Origin: Kingdonia uniflora
Lineage: Eukaryota; Streptophyta; Magnoliopsida; Ranunculales; Circaeasteraceae
Assembly (NCBI GenBank): GCA_014058105.1
Contig: JACGCM010000440.1
Span: 3,162,001-3,226,000 of the forward strand
Reading direction: 5' to 3'
Length of the DNA: 64,000 bases
Shown: piece after piece, positions 1-12,544 of the stretch
How positions within the stretch are numbered: position 1 is the first letter of the stretch
How the letters are laid out: every line of letters begins with the position of its first letter
Made by a program: the position numbers and the translations under genes
Notes under the pieces: model-generated
Told to the model about the DNA's origin: nothing
Databases searched by the model: none
The model's input: only the letters and a program-made list of their open reading frames with translations

Positions 1-1530
1 GCTGAAATAAGTAGTGTACGACCCATGTCTGCAATATGACGATATTTTTACTCGGTTATCCCATTCTGCTGTGGTGTATGTGGATCCCTTTTTGAGCCCA
101 AAATTTATGAAACCGGTCATTATCAAATTCACGACCACCGTCACTCTAAAAAAAAATTATCAAGGAAGAAAATAGGTTCTCAATAAAGACAATTAAATTG
201 AAATTATGAGTAAACACTTAAGATTTCTTTTACATAGGACAAATCCATGTATGTCTTGTATGATTATCTGTAAGCAAAACATAATATCTAAAAGACTAAA
301 ATTTGAGATGGAAGCAATTGGCTACATCCAAATGTCAAAGTGAACAAGAAAAAAAGGTGCAGAAGGACCATATTTATTAATAAAAAAAAGGAAGTCGCGT
401 AAACTTTCCTAACATACAGTGCTTACAAAAACCAATGCGAGAAAAATTATCGCATGATCTTCTACATTTATTAGAGGCTAAAATACATGAAATCTACAAT
501 GACGAATGTCCAATGTGATGATGCCACATGGCAGAAGGTCTACGAGACACTGAGAGAGCGTGATGAGATGAATTTGGTTTGATGGGATAAAGACCGTGTT
601 CACATGGACCCTAAAAATGAATATAACCAGTTCATAAATTATGAATAATGAATCCCCATAGAAGAAAAAGAAAGTTAACATTGTTATCTCGAGTAAATTG
701 TGTGATAGATAATAAATTATTGGTCATAGATGGAACATGAAGAGCGTTAGCAAGACAAAAGAGTAAAGAACCAGAGTTAAAAGAAAGAGTACCAGAATGT
801 GTAATGGGAAAGGATTCGCCATTCCCTAAGAAGACCTGATCATTACCACAATATTCAGAACGTTGGGTGATCATCTGTCAAGCATCTCCAGTCATATGGC
901 TAGTTGCACCTGAATCTGGGTACCAATTTGCATCAATAGGATTAGAGATATGAAAATCGGCAAAGGTAGATGCCATATAATCATCTGTGTTGCGATATCG
1001 CATATTGTACGTACTAGCTATGTGTCCAAATTGATGGAAAATTGGACATGGACGTTGATCATGTAAAGGGGACAGACCGAGAAGACCTTGTTGAGTGCTG
1101 TAATTATCATAACCCAAGCTACCGCGTGGATCATATCCATAATTGCCACGACCACGATTGTAGCCACCACGACCTCTATAACCCCGACCATATCCATCCT
1201 CGCCGGGGTTATCCTCCCCTATTAATATCATAAAAATCAGGTTTACTATGATTAGTGTATCCCCCACGATTAGAACGATAATTATTGTAATGTTGGCCAT
1301 CACGATAAGAGATTAAGGTTGTGGGTTGGGTGGATTCGACATTGATGTTGTTGTGAGATTTAATTGAGATTTAATGGATAGAAGTTGGGAGTGTAGATCA
1401 AAAAATTTGGGAAGTGGAGGGAAATTGAGAATGGCGGTAACTAGCATAGAATAATATGGTCCTAAACCACGAAGAACAGATGTTATAAGATCGTTATTAG
1501 ATACTAGCAATCGGGCACACGCTATTGCGT
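1..1530 (-). mobile_element. Degenerate Ty1/copia retrotransposon (gag to integrase), truncated by window edge
   Basis: Read on the minus strand, the order is gag, zinc knuckle, protease, pre-integrase, integrase, the Ty1/copia order. About 1313-1510 resembles a UBN2-type gag. Around 1000-1060 is a damaged CCHC knuckle (CPIFHQFGH with the last Cys displaced). About 900-945 reads WYPDSGATSHMT, the copia aspartic protease motif. About 650-850 reads DQVFLGNGESFPI and HVPSMTNNLLSI, typical of the stretch before integrase. About 1-145 reads SDGGREFDNDRFHKFW, the integrase catalytic core, with a frameshift and stop just after. About 150-480 between pre-integrase and integrase does not match and may be a later insertion. 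No LTR is visible. The element is dead; its remainder would lie left of the window. Confidence 0.8.
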
Positions 1531-2435
1531 ATGCCTACAATAATTTGTAAAATATTTAACTAGGTTGTCAAATTCTATAGTATTTCAAGTGATCTCCACT
1601 TAATTACAATCCGAAAAGGTAACCCTTTATGGGGTGAAATTCAAGCATAGATTATCTGACTTTAATTTAGTATAATTTACACTCTAAATATAGTTTAAAA
1701 GTAAATAAAGTTACAGTCCAACCCTATCCAAACCATGCATTATGGTGGAGTTTTCCCATTGTATTATAAGATCATTGTGCAAATACTGCTTTGCTTGAGC
1801 TAATGGAGAACTTCGTTAGAGAGCAAATGGCTAAGGGCATCCCAACACATAACATCCTATACTACACCCCTACTTCCACCACCTCCACATTCTTGCCTGA
1901 ATTCGATGAAAACCCATCAATAAACCTTTTGGATCCTACTGAAAGTCTACGGGAATCTTCTCGTATTTGTTAAGTATACAATGACCCATTCCTGATGCGA
2001 ATAAATCAAGTCCGTCAATAATAGGTACCTTGCCAATGGCATCAAAAATCTTGACCACTGGATACATATTCTAAATTCTGGTTGGGCGTCGTAAGAATTT
2101 TTGCAAGGAGAGAATTGTAACTTTGATTTATCAGAGTTATATGCACCTTAGAAGCCACCCGGATGAGGCATGCACGCAGTATTGCGGAATGAGGTTCATT
2201 TGGAAATATGTTAGAGTTTCTTCGAAGAGAGAATTTTGAAGGTGTTCTCGCTAGTAAGAGCTTAGCTTCGTCTATTGCACACTTTTGGAATCGATAATAC
2301 TCTGCCATCACCTTCCACATCCTTACTAGCTTGTTATGGATTGTACAAAAGTTAATTAATAAACTGATCACATCGAGGATTACCTTAGATAGCATCACAT
2401 TTGCAGAAAAAAGAAGAATTCTTATGACATTAACA

Positions 2436-2466
<31 letters not shown>

Positions 2467-5177
2467 GTAATATACCTTTGTATTTATCAAACACTTCTCA
2501 TTATATTTCATGTATTATTCAGTATGTGCTTTCTATAAGTATAACTTTGTTAGCTAATTTGTAGTGTGTTAGTACAATATTATTAATTGCTAATCCTTGC
2601 TCAAATGAGAGAAAATGTTTATGATTGTGGTTGAATTCAAGTCATCCTTTTGAAATCTTATAAAGTAGTTGAAAGTTAACAAAGATAAATCACAAGGAGA
2701 TCAAGGAATTGAAGGAGCTTTTGATATTTGGCTTGTAAGGCATAGTTTATGTTGGCACAAAGAAATCAAAACTCACCCTTGAGCTAATTTTTATTGGTCA
2801 TTTCTCAATAGTAAATTGATGGAACAACTATTATTAATGTTTCATCAACTTATAGAGTCGAAGCTAGGGTTAAGCAGGCCCCAAAACTAATTGCATAATC
2901 ATAAGCGAGAGTATTTGGTATTTTGGATAGATAAAACCTAGACTTTAAATAGCTAAAGGCGCAGTTGATTAGCTAAAAATAATAAGGACAGACAACCAAT
3001 TGTCATACCGACTTGTAGTCATGTTTCGTTACTTTTCGTAAAATGGTAAAATAACGACAATGTGAGTCATGTGACTGCATGAAGCTTGAAACCAAATGTC
3101 TTACAAATATTGCAACCAAAAGCCACAATGTTCACCTCCATAAGGTTTCTCAAATTCATATCACATCCTTAGAGAGGCATACAGACTACGACTACAACAG
3201 AAGCTTTTTCTCGCTATTATACCCGTCCATAAAAAAAATCTACGCATAAACAACTTGTGCCTCTTAGCAAATAAATGTTGTAATGGATAAAATAGTGATA
3301 AGAAGTAAACCTAGAGGACATGAGAAAATGCTTTTTAGCAATGCAGATCCACTATTTTATAAAAGAACTTGCTCTTCCACAAAAGAGACATAAGAGTCAC
3401 CCTACCTGAATCTCACTTTTATTAGAGCCAAAGGTACCTTTAGCCTTTTCTTTTTAATTGAGGAATATAAGCTTGCGAAAGCTTAAGAAATAATGGATGC
3501 TTCAAAAAATTGTCTTGTATGCATTACAAAATTTAGTTGGCTTTAAATGTATTACCCAAGTCATTCAAATATAATAACCACACGCACGCTGAAGATAAAA
3601 TCGTCTAATAGATTGGATAATGGGGGTTGATGTATTATCCAACATAGATGCAATATCATGCAAGTGTGCAGAGATATAACGACACTCTACTATATACATA
3701 TCCAAGAAATCCAAGAAATGCATAATTTCTCATAGCTGCTAAGTAAAATATCTCACGAGTAATAAACAGTACCTGGAAATTAAATCATCCTCCATCAGGT
3801 CACTCACGATCGTATCATAAACCTACGATAATTAAAATAAATTCATAAATATGTTATTGCTATAAGCTTGCACACAAGTTCATATATTATTTCAAACATG
3901 GATCAAAATGTCCTTGATGGTGATATATCGTTGGTGTAAAAAATTAATAGACTTGTAAAACAAACCAATATATCTTGTGCTTATAAGTTGGTTGATGCCT
4001 TGCAAAATAAATAATAAAAAAAAAATTGGTTGATATGCAGGATATATTGTTGCTTATAAGCTTACAGGTATTCTAAATGTAGGATACTTCGACCAATGTA
4101 TGCTTACAGGTATTCTAAATATAATAATAATATTTGCCTATAACTCTGAATACCACAAAAAACACTCTACCAATGTATCTGCCATACATAATTTTGATAT
4201 GTTTAGGTGAGAATCATGGAGCATACAAATCCCATTGAGTTTTTGAATTATAAAATCAAATAAGATAAGGTCGAAGAGTCAATAGATGATAGATTAATCT
4301 CGCTTACTGGAACACATGTTATCAGTTGGAACTTATTCTCACAAAGTGGACAGAGATTTGTGATGGCAACTCAGTTGCCAATGCATGAAACCACTGAGGA
4401 ATCAATATTTGAGGTATAACCTTGAACTATTGGTCTTGAACACAACACTATTTAAATGTTGAGTTGAGATCGATTGCTAAAACATAATTAAGTTTAAATT
4501 GACTTAGTTATCCAAGTTGTGTTTGTTATCAGAAAATTCTCTCATAATTCCTTCACTTCCCTCCAGTCTCCTTACAATCCTTCAATCTAAGTAAACCATA
4601 AGGTTTTGCAACTTTAATTTAACAATTTTTCACTACCTAATCATCCTAAAACCCCTAAAGAACTAACCCCGAAATAAATTAGATCAAAATACATATTCAA
4701 ATTCATAATTATCAGATAATAAAACAACAGTTGAGAAGCAAAAATCATAAATAATCTGAAATCTTACTTGGAGAAGAAATGATTCGCAAGATGAGGGAGG
4801 CCAAATTTCGAATTTGGGTTTTGTTTAGAGGAAGATGGGTTTTAGATGAAAGAGAGTTGTAAAACTACATTAATACCTTTTGTGCTCGAGGTTTAACATT
4901 GAATTTTACAGGGGCAATAACGGGGATCCAATAATACCCTGAAACAATTAAAGTTTGACAAATGTGTAAAGTTAGTGTACTTGATAATTATGTATTTGAC
5001 AAGGGTATTATAGATAGATAGAAAAATAGTTTTTTTTCAGCCATTTTGGTCGAAAATGATCCAATGATCCACAACACATCCTCATAAGAAGGATATAACT
5101 ATAGCCCTTGATGACTTCTAAACATGTGTAGCAAAATCTAATTAATGGTCAAAATGGAGCCTAATTTCATGGCTTTT
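1531..5177. other. AT-rich intergenic DNA without a recognisable gene
   Basis: I find no conserved protein domain here. Open frames at about 1791-1973 (+) and 2042-2494 (-) show no motif I recognise; the second is partly made of the ACAT microsatellite. A 19-base phrase (gcttacaggtattctaaat) occurs twice between about 4060 and 4125. The right part, from roughly 4800, resembles the stretch ending at 12016 and belongs to a repeat family. Confidence 0.5.
2433..2466. repeat. (ACAT)n microsatellite
   Basis: About eight consecutive tetranucleotide units, seen directly. It causes the run of Tyr/Val/Cys/Met codons in a spurious minus-strand frame. Confidence 0.95.
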
Positions 5178-5193
5178 TCTTTAGTAGTATAGA
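4800..5193 (-). mobile_element. Helitron-like repeat, copy 1 (5' terminus at 5193)
   Basis: Read on the minus strand the terminus is TCTATACTACTAAAG, preceded by A. A TC start after a host A fits the 5' end of many plant Helitrons. The same end, with a related body including a phrase like acaggggYaataac about 280 bases inside, recurs at 12016. I did not locate a 3' CTRR end with hairpin, so the left limit is only where similarity to the second copy fades. No Rep/helicase coding is present, so the copy would be non-autonomous. Confidence 0.4.
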
Positions 5194-5417
5194 TAGATGA
5201 TGCCTACAATAGATATAGAGTTTTTATCAAACCTCTTATGCCTTGAGGTCATTTATTTAATGCACCATGCACGTAAAATAATAATAGATATTCCTATCTA
5301 ATATAAACAACTAAAGCAATCATAAGTTACCTATATATGGATATGATTATCATATCCTACATTTCAATACGTGGCTGACGTTTCCTAGTTAAGAGTACTT
5401 TTTAGTTTCACATGATA

Positions 5418-5849
5418 TAATCCATAATATGATAGAGAAACCCTAGTTAGCAAAAAAGTACGAAGAACGCCAAATTGGCTGGGAAAAATAAGAGATTCAA
5501 TTGCATAAATAAAGTAATTACAATGAAAAATACTCTAAAATCTAAGCTTCTTCCTTAGAACTCTTCTATTGAACTAACATCAATCAAACAATGCCTAGCC
5601 TTGCCTCTTTAATAAGGGTTATAAGTCTTAATTACAAAATATGACAAATATACCCTTAAATGCCCAAAGAGAAAGGCTGAATCGTGCCTCTGTTCAAACA
5701 GAATAAGTTTCTGTTTGATTAAAAAAATTGTATTCGAATAGATTTTAATCGATTCGAATAAAACACCTCAGGCCAAAATGTATTCGAACAAAAAACAAAT
5801 CTGTTCGAATATAATTGTCATCAAATCATCCCGAGATCCTCCTGGATCA
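5418..5849 (-). repeat. 3' LTR of gypsy-III
   Basis: 432 bp, matching 8101-8511 along its length, including a cluster of ttcgaat motifs near 5730-5810. On the minus strand it begins TGATC and ends ATTA. Confidence 0.88.
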
Positions 5850-6202
5850 TGGCTCCTCCATTTAGGAGTCTTGAGCTCCTACTCAAGCTAGAATTGGAGA
5901 TGTTGGAATGTGGCGATGCCCAATTCTCTGCTGTACCATTTCGACTTACTAGGTAGTTGACCCTTCTTCTTCATAGAAGGCAGCAAATCCAGTTCATACT
6001 CACATGTCTTGCCTTGCAGCAACTTTCGGCGAAACACTCTACGCCACTTGAGATCATCATTTCCTGCAATATACCCTGATGTAACAAAATGTTGTATTTA
6101 TATAGAAACCAACATAGCGAAAATAGTTGGTAATGGGGGTCTAGATAACATATCAGCCATTTTGTTGTCCACTCCCTTCTTATACTTCATAATCAAGGGA
6201 AA

Positions 6203-6330
6203 TTATTGGAGATACGGCATCCCCTTCCTCTGTCGAGCTTGTTGTAGCTTAGACTGTGCAGCTAAGAACTGAGACGATTTGTGATCAGTATGTACCACAA
6301 CCTCCTCTTGTAACATCCCCATATCGGTTG
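6203..6330 (-). pseudogene. gypsy-III RNase H remnant
   Basis: Minus-strand translation contains VVVHTDHKSSQFLAAQSK and RQRKGMPYLQ, the phrase near the end of Ty3/gypsy RNase H (HTDH...QFL...QSKLQQARQRKW). The sequence before it on the same frame (6340-6517) is not recognisable as reverse transcriptase, so most of pol has been lost between the protease and this point. Confidence 0.6.
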
Positions 6331-6589
6331 GTTGCCTATAAAATGTTATCATAATAGATAATACTCTAGCCGATATACCCTCATGAACTGGTCGAACCAA
6401 TAACACAAACTTGCCGCTCTCATTAACCAACCGCTGTACCTGAGTTACCTTTACTAAATTAGACATGGTGACATATTCCTTACAAGCATTAATATGAAAC
6501 TTTTTTCCCTCCTTCACAAGATGATACTAGCAATCTCTACGGTAATGAATCGCATCTCGGTCTCAAAGATAAGAGCTACCCAAGATGAC

Positions 6590-6845
6590 CTGACACACAT
6601 CCAAAGGAACCACCTCACACATCACCTCGTCAATAAACCTTTCAGTAATCGTAAACTTGAATGTACACTACTTCGTGATCATCAAATCCGCATCTTTCTG
6701 AATCTACCCCAAACTATACGGCTTAGGATGAGCTATAATCGTCAAACCCATCTTCTTCACCAACGCCTCAGAAATCAAATTTTTTTGACTACCCGGATCC
6801 ACAATGGCCTCGACTAAACTCTGCTTCACCTGAATACTGACATAA
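6590..6845 (-). pseudogene. gypsy-III retroviral-type aspartic protease remnant
   Basis: The minus strand reads AIVDPGSQKNLISEALVKK, then HPKPYSLG and further on CEVVPLDVCQVILG. D-x-G-S with the downstream hydrophobic-ILG is the retropepsin fold that processes the gag-pol polyprotein. Two in-frame stops interrupt it. Confidence 0.7.
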
Positions 6846-6954
6846 AAAAGTTATACCTGACTTTCCCCCTTGGTAGCCAAATTCTGCTGAAACATAAGTG
6901 TAAGCTTAAAATTCAGTTTATCTAAATCTGGGAGGTCAACAACCTCTATGGCTA

Positions 6955-7321
6955 TTACATATCTCTATTTCTTGTTTTTCTCCTCCTTCGGCCTAAACTC
7001 TGCCTGGTGAAGTTTCCAACAATAATCGGAAATATGCCCACTCGCCTTACAATAATTGTAATGATACTCCTTGGATGAAGACCCTTCTTCTTTGGCCTCG
7101 CCCTTATGCTTATTTTTCCAACTAGACTTGTACCCTGACTTGATCTTGTCGTCTTCTTTGTCACTCTTCAAGTACTTGCCTTCAATAATAATTGTCTTCA
7201 CGGTAGCGTCCTCGATATTGGCCACAGTAACTCTCTTCGAATGGACTCCGACAAACCCCCCCCCCCCCCATATGTACTTCATGAGCACCTTATACTCGTT
7301 CACATCGATATCCAAAACCAA
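6955..7321 (-). pseudogene. gypsy-III gag C-terminus with CCHC zinc knuckle
   Basis: 118 codons on the minus strand end in a basic region followed by CKASGHISDYCWKLH. The spacing is that of a retroviral nucleocapsid knuckle (C-x2-C-x4-H-x4-C), with the first Cys of the canonical motif replaced by Tyr or Asn. Lys/Glu-rich sequence precedes it. A C14 homopolymer near 7256-7269 falls in the coding stretch. Confidence 0.65.
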
Positions 7322-7582
7322 AACTTAGTTATGAAATGCCGTAGTGTACTTCTGCACGGATTGCTCAAACTTTTGGCGCAAATTGTACCATTTATACCAT
7401 CTCTTTTACTTATACCCAATCGGATAAAACTATTTTTGCACTAATACCTTGAATTCTTTCCAACCCAAACTTCCTACATTGTGGCGTTTCCGATAAGATT
7501 TCCACTACGTGAGTGCATGACTTGCAAATTTTAATGTAGCAAAACATATTTGATGGGCATTAGAGTATTCATAAATAGAAAA

Positions 7583-7822
7583 TTAGGTTTCTAACCTATC
7601 TAACCAATTATCCAATTTCTCGGCATCGATCGAACCGTCAAATACCAGAATTTTAATCTTAAAATTGATACGAAGATTACGTATAGGATTCGATGACTTA
7701 CTAATACCCGATTGCTCCTTATCGAATTCGGCATCACAAGAATTGCTATCTATCCCCGCATTATTGACGTCTCCATCCACCTCCATAACCCTTTTTTTCC
7801 TCGCCGATGAGAGTGGCCTCAC
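7583..7822 (-). pseudogene. gypsy-III gag N-terminal part
   Basis: 79 codons ending in KILVFDGSIDAEKLDNWLD, the signature at the start of the retrotransposon gag domain (FDG....LDxWL). It lies between the primer site and the zinc knuckle, the expected place, but frameshifts separate it from the downstream gag pieces. Confidence 0.7.
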
Positions 7823-8100
7823 CGTGTCGCCGAAGCGAAAGCCTTCACGAGGTTCGTGAGATGCAATTATTCTACTGACTCCTCTACAGTAGAAGTTCGG
7901 TAAGAAACTATCATTTCTAAGATCATGAGTCGATCTTTGGAATCGTTCATCTTTAAATCACCATTCTTCTTCGAATTAGGTTTGTGATGAATCGTCAATA
8001 GACTCACTAGCTTCTCCTTCGCTTGCTTGAGACGGTCACGTGTAGTGACCATAAACCACAATCAACCCCCGAAGATCGTAACTAGAAAATTGATACCGCT

Positions 8101-8511
8101 TAATCTACAATACGATAGAGAAACCCTAGTTAGCAAAAAAGTATGAAGAACACCAAATTGGTTGGGAAAAATAAGAGATTCAATTGCATAAATAAAGTAA
8201 TTACAATAAAAATACTCTAAAACCAAAGCTTCTTCCTTAGAACTCTTTTATTGAACTAACATCAATCTAACAATGCCTAGCCTTGCCCATTTAATATGGG
8301 TTACAAGTTTTAGTTATAAAATATGACAAATATTCCCTTAAATGCCCAAAGAGAAAGGATGAATCGCTCCTCTGTTCAAACAGAATAAGTTTATGTTCGA
8401 ATAAAAAATATATATTCGAATAAAATACCTCAGGCCAAAATGTATTCGAACAGAAAATAAATCTGTTCGAATATAATTGTCATCAAATCATCCCGAGATC
8501 CTCCAAGATCA
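8101..8511 (-). repeat. 5' LTR of gypsy-III
   Basis: 411 bp, partner of 5418-5849. The two differ by scattered substitutions and a few indels, including loss of one ttcgaat block, so the insertion is not recent. Confidence 0.88.
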
Positions 8512-9555
8512 TGATACCAAGTATATGAATTTTACTCTACGAATGCATGACATAGAAGAATTAAAACATACTATACGATAACAATGGCAGTATGAGAACG
8601 ACAAGAGTTATTGATTTTGATGGCAAGAAAGGAGATGAAGAAGGGTAAAAGAGGAGCCATGGCTCTGGGTATTTTTTAGAAGGACAAATAGATCTAAATA
8701 AAAAGAAAGTAGATGGAAAACAATTAGAGTGTGCATGGTGGTTGGAGTAGCAAATGAGAATACCTAAGCAAAAAAGTTATTGGTTTTAGAGGTTAAGGAA
8801 GTGATAATAGAAGTTCTTATCGCGAGGTGTGCAAACGTGTCACATATAGTCAAATAAATAGGGAAGAATGTCAACTTACTATATTGAGTTGATTGTAACT
8901 GTATTTTAACATTGAGAAGTTATGGCTATATTGTTTTTCAAGATTAATATGATAAAATAGAAAAAATAAAAAGAATCTCAAGTGTACAAAGCTTATAAAC
9001 TCATGCTAGAGTCTTTAATTCAGATATATTGTCATCCACATCACCAGGGTTGTCCTTAGATATATCTCTTCTAGCAGCCCTCTTTCTAGAAGGCAGAAGA
9101 ACAATTTCATTATCCCACATGGTTCCTTCAAGAAAATCTAGAAATAGGGTAGTATACCTGCACCATAAAGTAGCATAAATCAATCCATGGATATGTCTCA
9201 AAAAATAATCATGAGACTGGCAATAAGCTAAATCGAGCACACATCAATCCTTAAAAATATCATGAAATAATCATAAGACTAAAAGTAAAGATATACTAAG
9301 CATCTGTAGTGGTGTCACATTACAGGGAAACAAATGGAAAAGAAGGAGAAATAGATGATAAAAGATGAACATAAGAGTATGACATGCAAAACTTTAAACA
9401 TATATAAATAAATAGTTGACTCGCTAAACTGAAGGCTAGAACATCTCCATGGTAAGCTGAAGTATGAGCTTGTTTACCAATGTCTAAGCTTACCAAAAGT
9501 CACAAAGTCAAAGCTTCATACTATAGCTTAAAAACCCAAGATTGCAGACTTAAAC

Positions 9556-9692
9556 GTAAGAGTACAAAACAACAAGTGTGTCATCATCTTTAGAATTGGA
9601 AGGTTATTTCAACTTTCAATCAGTTAAGTAATATGCAGAAAACATGCCTAATAAAAGTTGGTAAAAAACAAACATGATTAAGGATACATAAA
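9556..9692. repeat. Dispersed direct repeat, copy 1
   Basis: From 'taagagtacaaaacaacaag' to 'ggatacataaat' this stretch matches 10941-11079 with only a few differences. The copies are 1.38 kb apart in the same orientation. Confidence 0.85.
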
Positions 9693-10940
9693 TAATTAGA
9701 AAAGATAAACAATGTAGCAGTGTAAATATCTATTTATGGATTCAAGCTTTCATAAGTCCTTACAAATAATGGTCAATTTACTTGTTCGCATGGACCATCT
9801 GCCACAAAGTGCCATGAATATCTTGTTTAACATCTAACCTTGGAGTCCAACCTTCAAAGTTGGGTTCAATATCTCGATTTTGAAAGTGTCCATCTAAGGC
9901 CAGAAGCACAGTATGACTAAGTTTTTATGCATAAAATCATTTGGGTATATACCATGGCCAGGTTGTGAGTGGTGGAGGTAGACAGAGTGATGGAGACTGG
10001 AGAGGGATGAAGGAAGCTATATATGGTGGCATATTATTACTTTAGTTGTTTATAGTAGTGAGGGCTGAAAATCTCACCTGAAATCCTAAATGTTATCAAC
10101 CATAACCACCCCTGATGACTTCATGTCTTGACATTCTACCCCGTTCCATCAGTGGTTCAATGATCACCTTTATTGCATACTTAGGTCTTCTTTTAGGCCA
10201 TTTTTTTATATCTACTATCCATTTCAGAAATAAAGAATTTGAATTTTTGATATTTCGTGCAATTCTTATTCTTAGTCACTACTTTCCTTTGAACTGCCCA
10301 ATCCTACACAATCAAAATCCTTAATAGACCTGAAATCATCAACTGAAACTAGGTTGTGGTATAACATGAGATGCAAGTTACAGTTAATATCTATATATTA
10401 AACATTTGCTAGCTAGAGAAATTTCTAGGTTAATATTGAATATTGTAATATATAATTATCAGGAAAAATACTCAATATATAGTAGTTATCGCAGAAAATC
10501 TTTAAAATAAACATGCCACTGATACGGGATCTTTCGTATACAACAGAGATATGAAATTGTTATCCGTCAATCCAAGAGTTTTTTTTAGCCTAAGTGGGAT
10601 ATGTTCACATAATGAGTTACTAATATTTTGCTAGGCACTGAGTTACTAATCCAATTCAACTATGTCATGTAATATACATTCAATGATAGTATGTTTGTTT
10701 ACATTCAAGAGAAACATAAAAATATGATAAGTACTTACGTCGCAGAAGGACCAAAGAGCGAGTTTTGTTTAAGACGCCCAAATGAAAACCTGCCAAGAAA
10801 CCGAATAACTCATTTCCCTTGAAACTTATGAGTGTGGTGATGGGGGCAGTTGTTAATAGGCATAGTTACACTGAACATCCACAAACATAGGGATCAACCA
10901 AGATCTCCATTTTCTCTCTAAACTTTCATCGTAGTACAAG

Positions 10941-11079
10941 GTAAGAGTACAAAACAACAAGTGTGTCATCATCTTTAGAATTTGAGGGTTATTTCAACTT
11001 TCAATCAGTTAAGTAATATGCAAAAAACATGCCTAATAAAAGTTGGTGAAAAATAAACATGATTAAGGATACATAAATA
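10941..11079. repeat. Dispersed direct repeat, copy 2
   Basis: Partner of 9556-9692. Just after it, 'ggcatagttacactgaac' also recurs from about 10858, so this segment has been patched together by short duplications. Confidence 0.85.
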
Positions 11080-11519
11080 GGCATAGTTACACTGAACTTG
11101 TCTAATAGTCTCTACGACTTCTAATAGCTTAACTTTTAGCTCACGAATTTTCAATCTCAAAACTCACAAATATAACACCATATATACTTAAACATAATCA
11201 TCAAATGATACAAATATTGAATAAGTTTCACCTGTTTGAAATAGTGGCGAACCTTGCTTAGTTTTCAGCCTTCCTTTGATCTAGATGGTCGTTTTGTTCA
11301 TCATATCCCTTGCTGAAGAATGGGATTAAGATATAAAGTACCTGATACAAGGTCTTGGCCAAGAATACCACCAAAATTAAGAACTATGTGCTTTATTCCT
11401 TGGTCGAGAATGAGTGCGATTACCACTTTATAACTGTGAGACCTATGTAGGAGGCTCAAATCTGTCAATTGAATATTAGATTGAGAGAGAGATTCATCAC
11501 ATTTGAACTTGTAATTTCA

Positions 11520-12016
11520 GGAGTAATTTAGGGTTCAGGAGGACTTGAATTTGAAACCCCAAATTCAAGTAGTTGTCAGAGTTGAGAAGAAGTATGGTGA
11601 AAGAGAGAGAAAGGAGTTCTCGAGGTTCAGGAGGATTAAGAAGTACGGAGAGAGAGAGAGAGAGGAGTCCTCAAACCTTTGGTATGTTAAAAAAACCAGA
11701 ATACCCTTTAGAAGTTAGTTCTAAGGTTTTTTTACAGGGGTAATAACAGGAATATAATACTACCCTCTAACAATTCAAATATGATAATTTTGTAAAACTA
11801 TTTTAGATAAGAAGTTTGTATTTGATAATGGGTAAGTTAGACAAGAGAAAAATATTCATTTTCAATGATTTTGGCCAAATATATCTAATGGCCAACATTA
11901 AATCCGCATTTTGAGGTTATAAATATTGCCTTTGATACTCCTAAACTTGTGTGGGGGAATCTTATCGACGGTCGAGATGTGTTTTCATTCTAAGATTTTT
12001 CCTTTAATAGTATAGA
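11520..12016 (-). mobile_element. Helitron-like repeat, copy 2 (5' terminus at 12016)
   Basis: The minus strand begins TCTATACTATTAAAGG after a host A, the same terminus as at 5193. Internal phrases are shared in order (acaggggtaataac, gtatttgat, aaactTgtg). The left boundary and 3' hairpin were not found. Confidence 0.4.
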
Positions 12017-12079
12017 TAGGCTCGTTGATAGCGGCAAGAGAGTCAAATAAAGACTTAGCATGTTACAAATAATCAGAGA

Positions 12080-12544
12080 TAGGGGCAGATTTCGGGGGGG
12101 GGGGGGGGGGGGGATGTTGTCCCCTTAAGAATTTTGGAAAAGAAAATACAAGGTATTGCAAAAAAAATTGAAAAAAATAAATATGGTATGATTATACTAT
12201 GATTATTGTTCTTTATCAAACTCATTCCAAATAAAAGTAGCTCAATTGGTTAAAAATCTATGGTATGATAATACTATGATTATTATTCTTCATAAGTTAT
12301 TTATTTATTATTTATTTATTTTTCTTTCATTTTCCATGTGTTTCAATTTGACGCTATAATGAGTTTGATTAAAAGAAAATCCAATTGTTAACCAAGATCG
12401 GGCTTTAGTTTGACATTGTTGAGTTTTTATTTAGTAACTCCAAAATAATTTTTGGGGGCTTCGCCCTCGATCCCCCAAAATTATCCTTAAACCCACTTCA
12501 CTAAACTTCGCCCCCCCAAGCCTCAAATCCTGGCTCCGCCCTTG
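12080..12544. mobile_element. hAT-family MITE (hAT-1) with a tRNA A-box
   Basis: The left end reads TAGGGGCAGATTT and the right end, reverse-complemented, CAAGGGCGGAGCCAGG, the TIR style of plant hAT elements. Flanking 8-mers ATCAGAGA (12072-12079) and ATCAGGGA (12545-12552) form an 8-bp target duplication with one mismatch. It is 465 bp without coding capacity. A G20 run (12094-12113) lies 14 bases inside the left end. A perfect Pol III A box, TAGCTCAATTGG, lies at 12238-12249, but no B box exists at the expected distance; a short duplicated AT-rich segment occupies that place. Confidence 0.8.

Larger units (their letters stand above)
5418..8511 (-). mobile_element. Ty3/gypsy LTR retrotransposon, internally deleted (gypsy-III)
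   Basis: Two LTRs in direct orientation (5418-5849 and 8101-8511) flank a 2.25 kb interior. Five-base direct repeats TGATA lie at 5413-5417 and 8512-8516, the target duplication expected for this class. Next to the right-hand (5') LTR the minus strand reads CGGTATCA, a damaged initiator-tRNA-Met primer site (TGGTATCAGAGC). Next to the 3' LTR is a purine-rich ATGGAGGAGCCA. The interior reads gag, zinc knuckle, protease, then only a short RNase H remnant: most of reverse transcriptase and all recognisable integrase are missing. At about 3.1 kb it is well short of an intact gypsy element. Confidence 0.88.
8517..12079. other. Intergenic repeat-rich DNA, no gene recognised
   Basis: The longest frame (9001-9240, minus, 79 codons) has no domain I know. 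An approximately 135 bp direct repeat and a Helitron-like terminus are listed separately. A (GA)n run lies near 11649-11664. Confidence 0.5.

Noticed and set aside
1791..1973. 60-codon + strand gene
   Set aside because: Protein-like composition but no domain, no splice partner and a short frame; left unassigned.
2042..2494. 150-codon minus-strand gene
   Set aside because: Its start is translated microsatellite and the remainder shows no motif; no supporting start context or intron signals.
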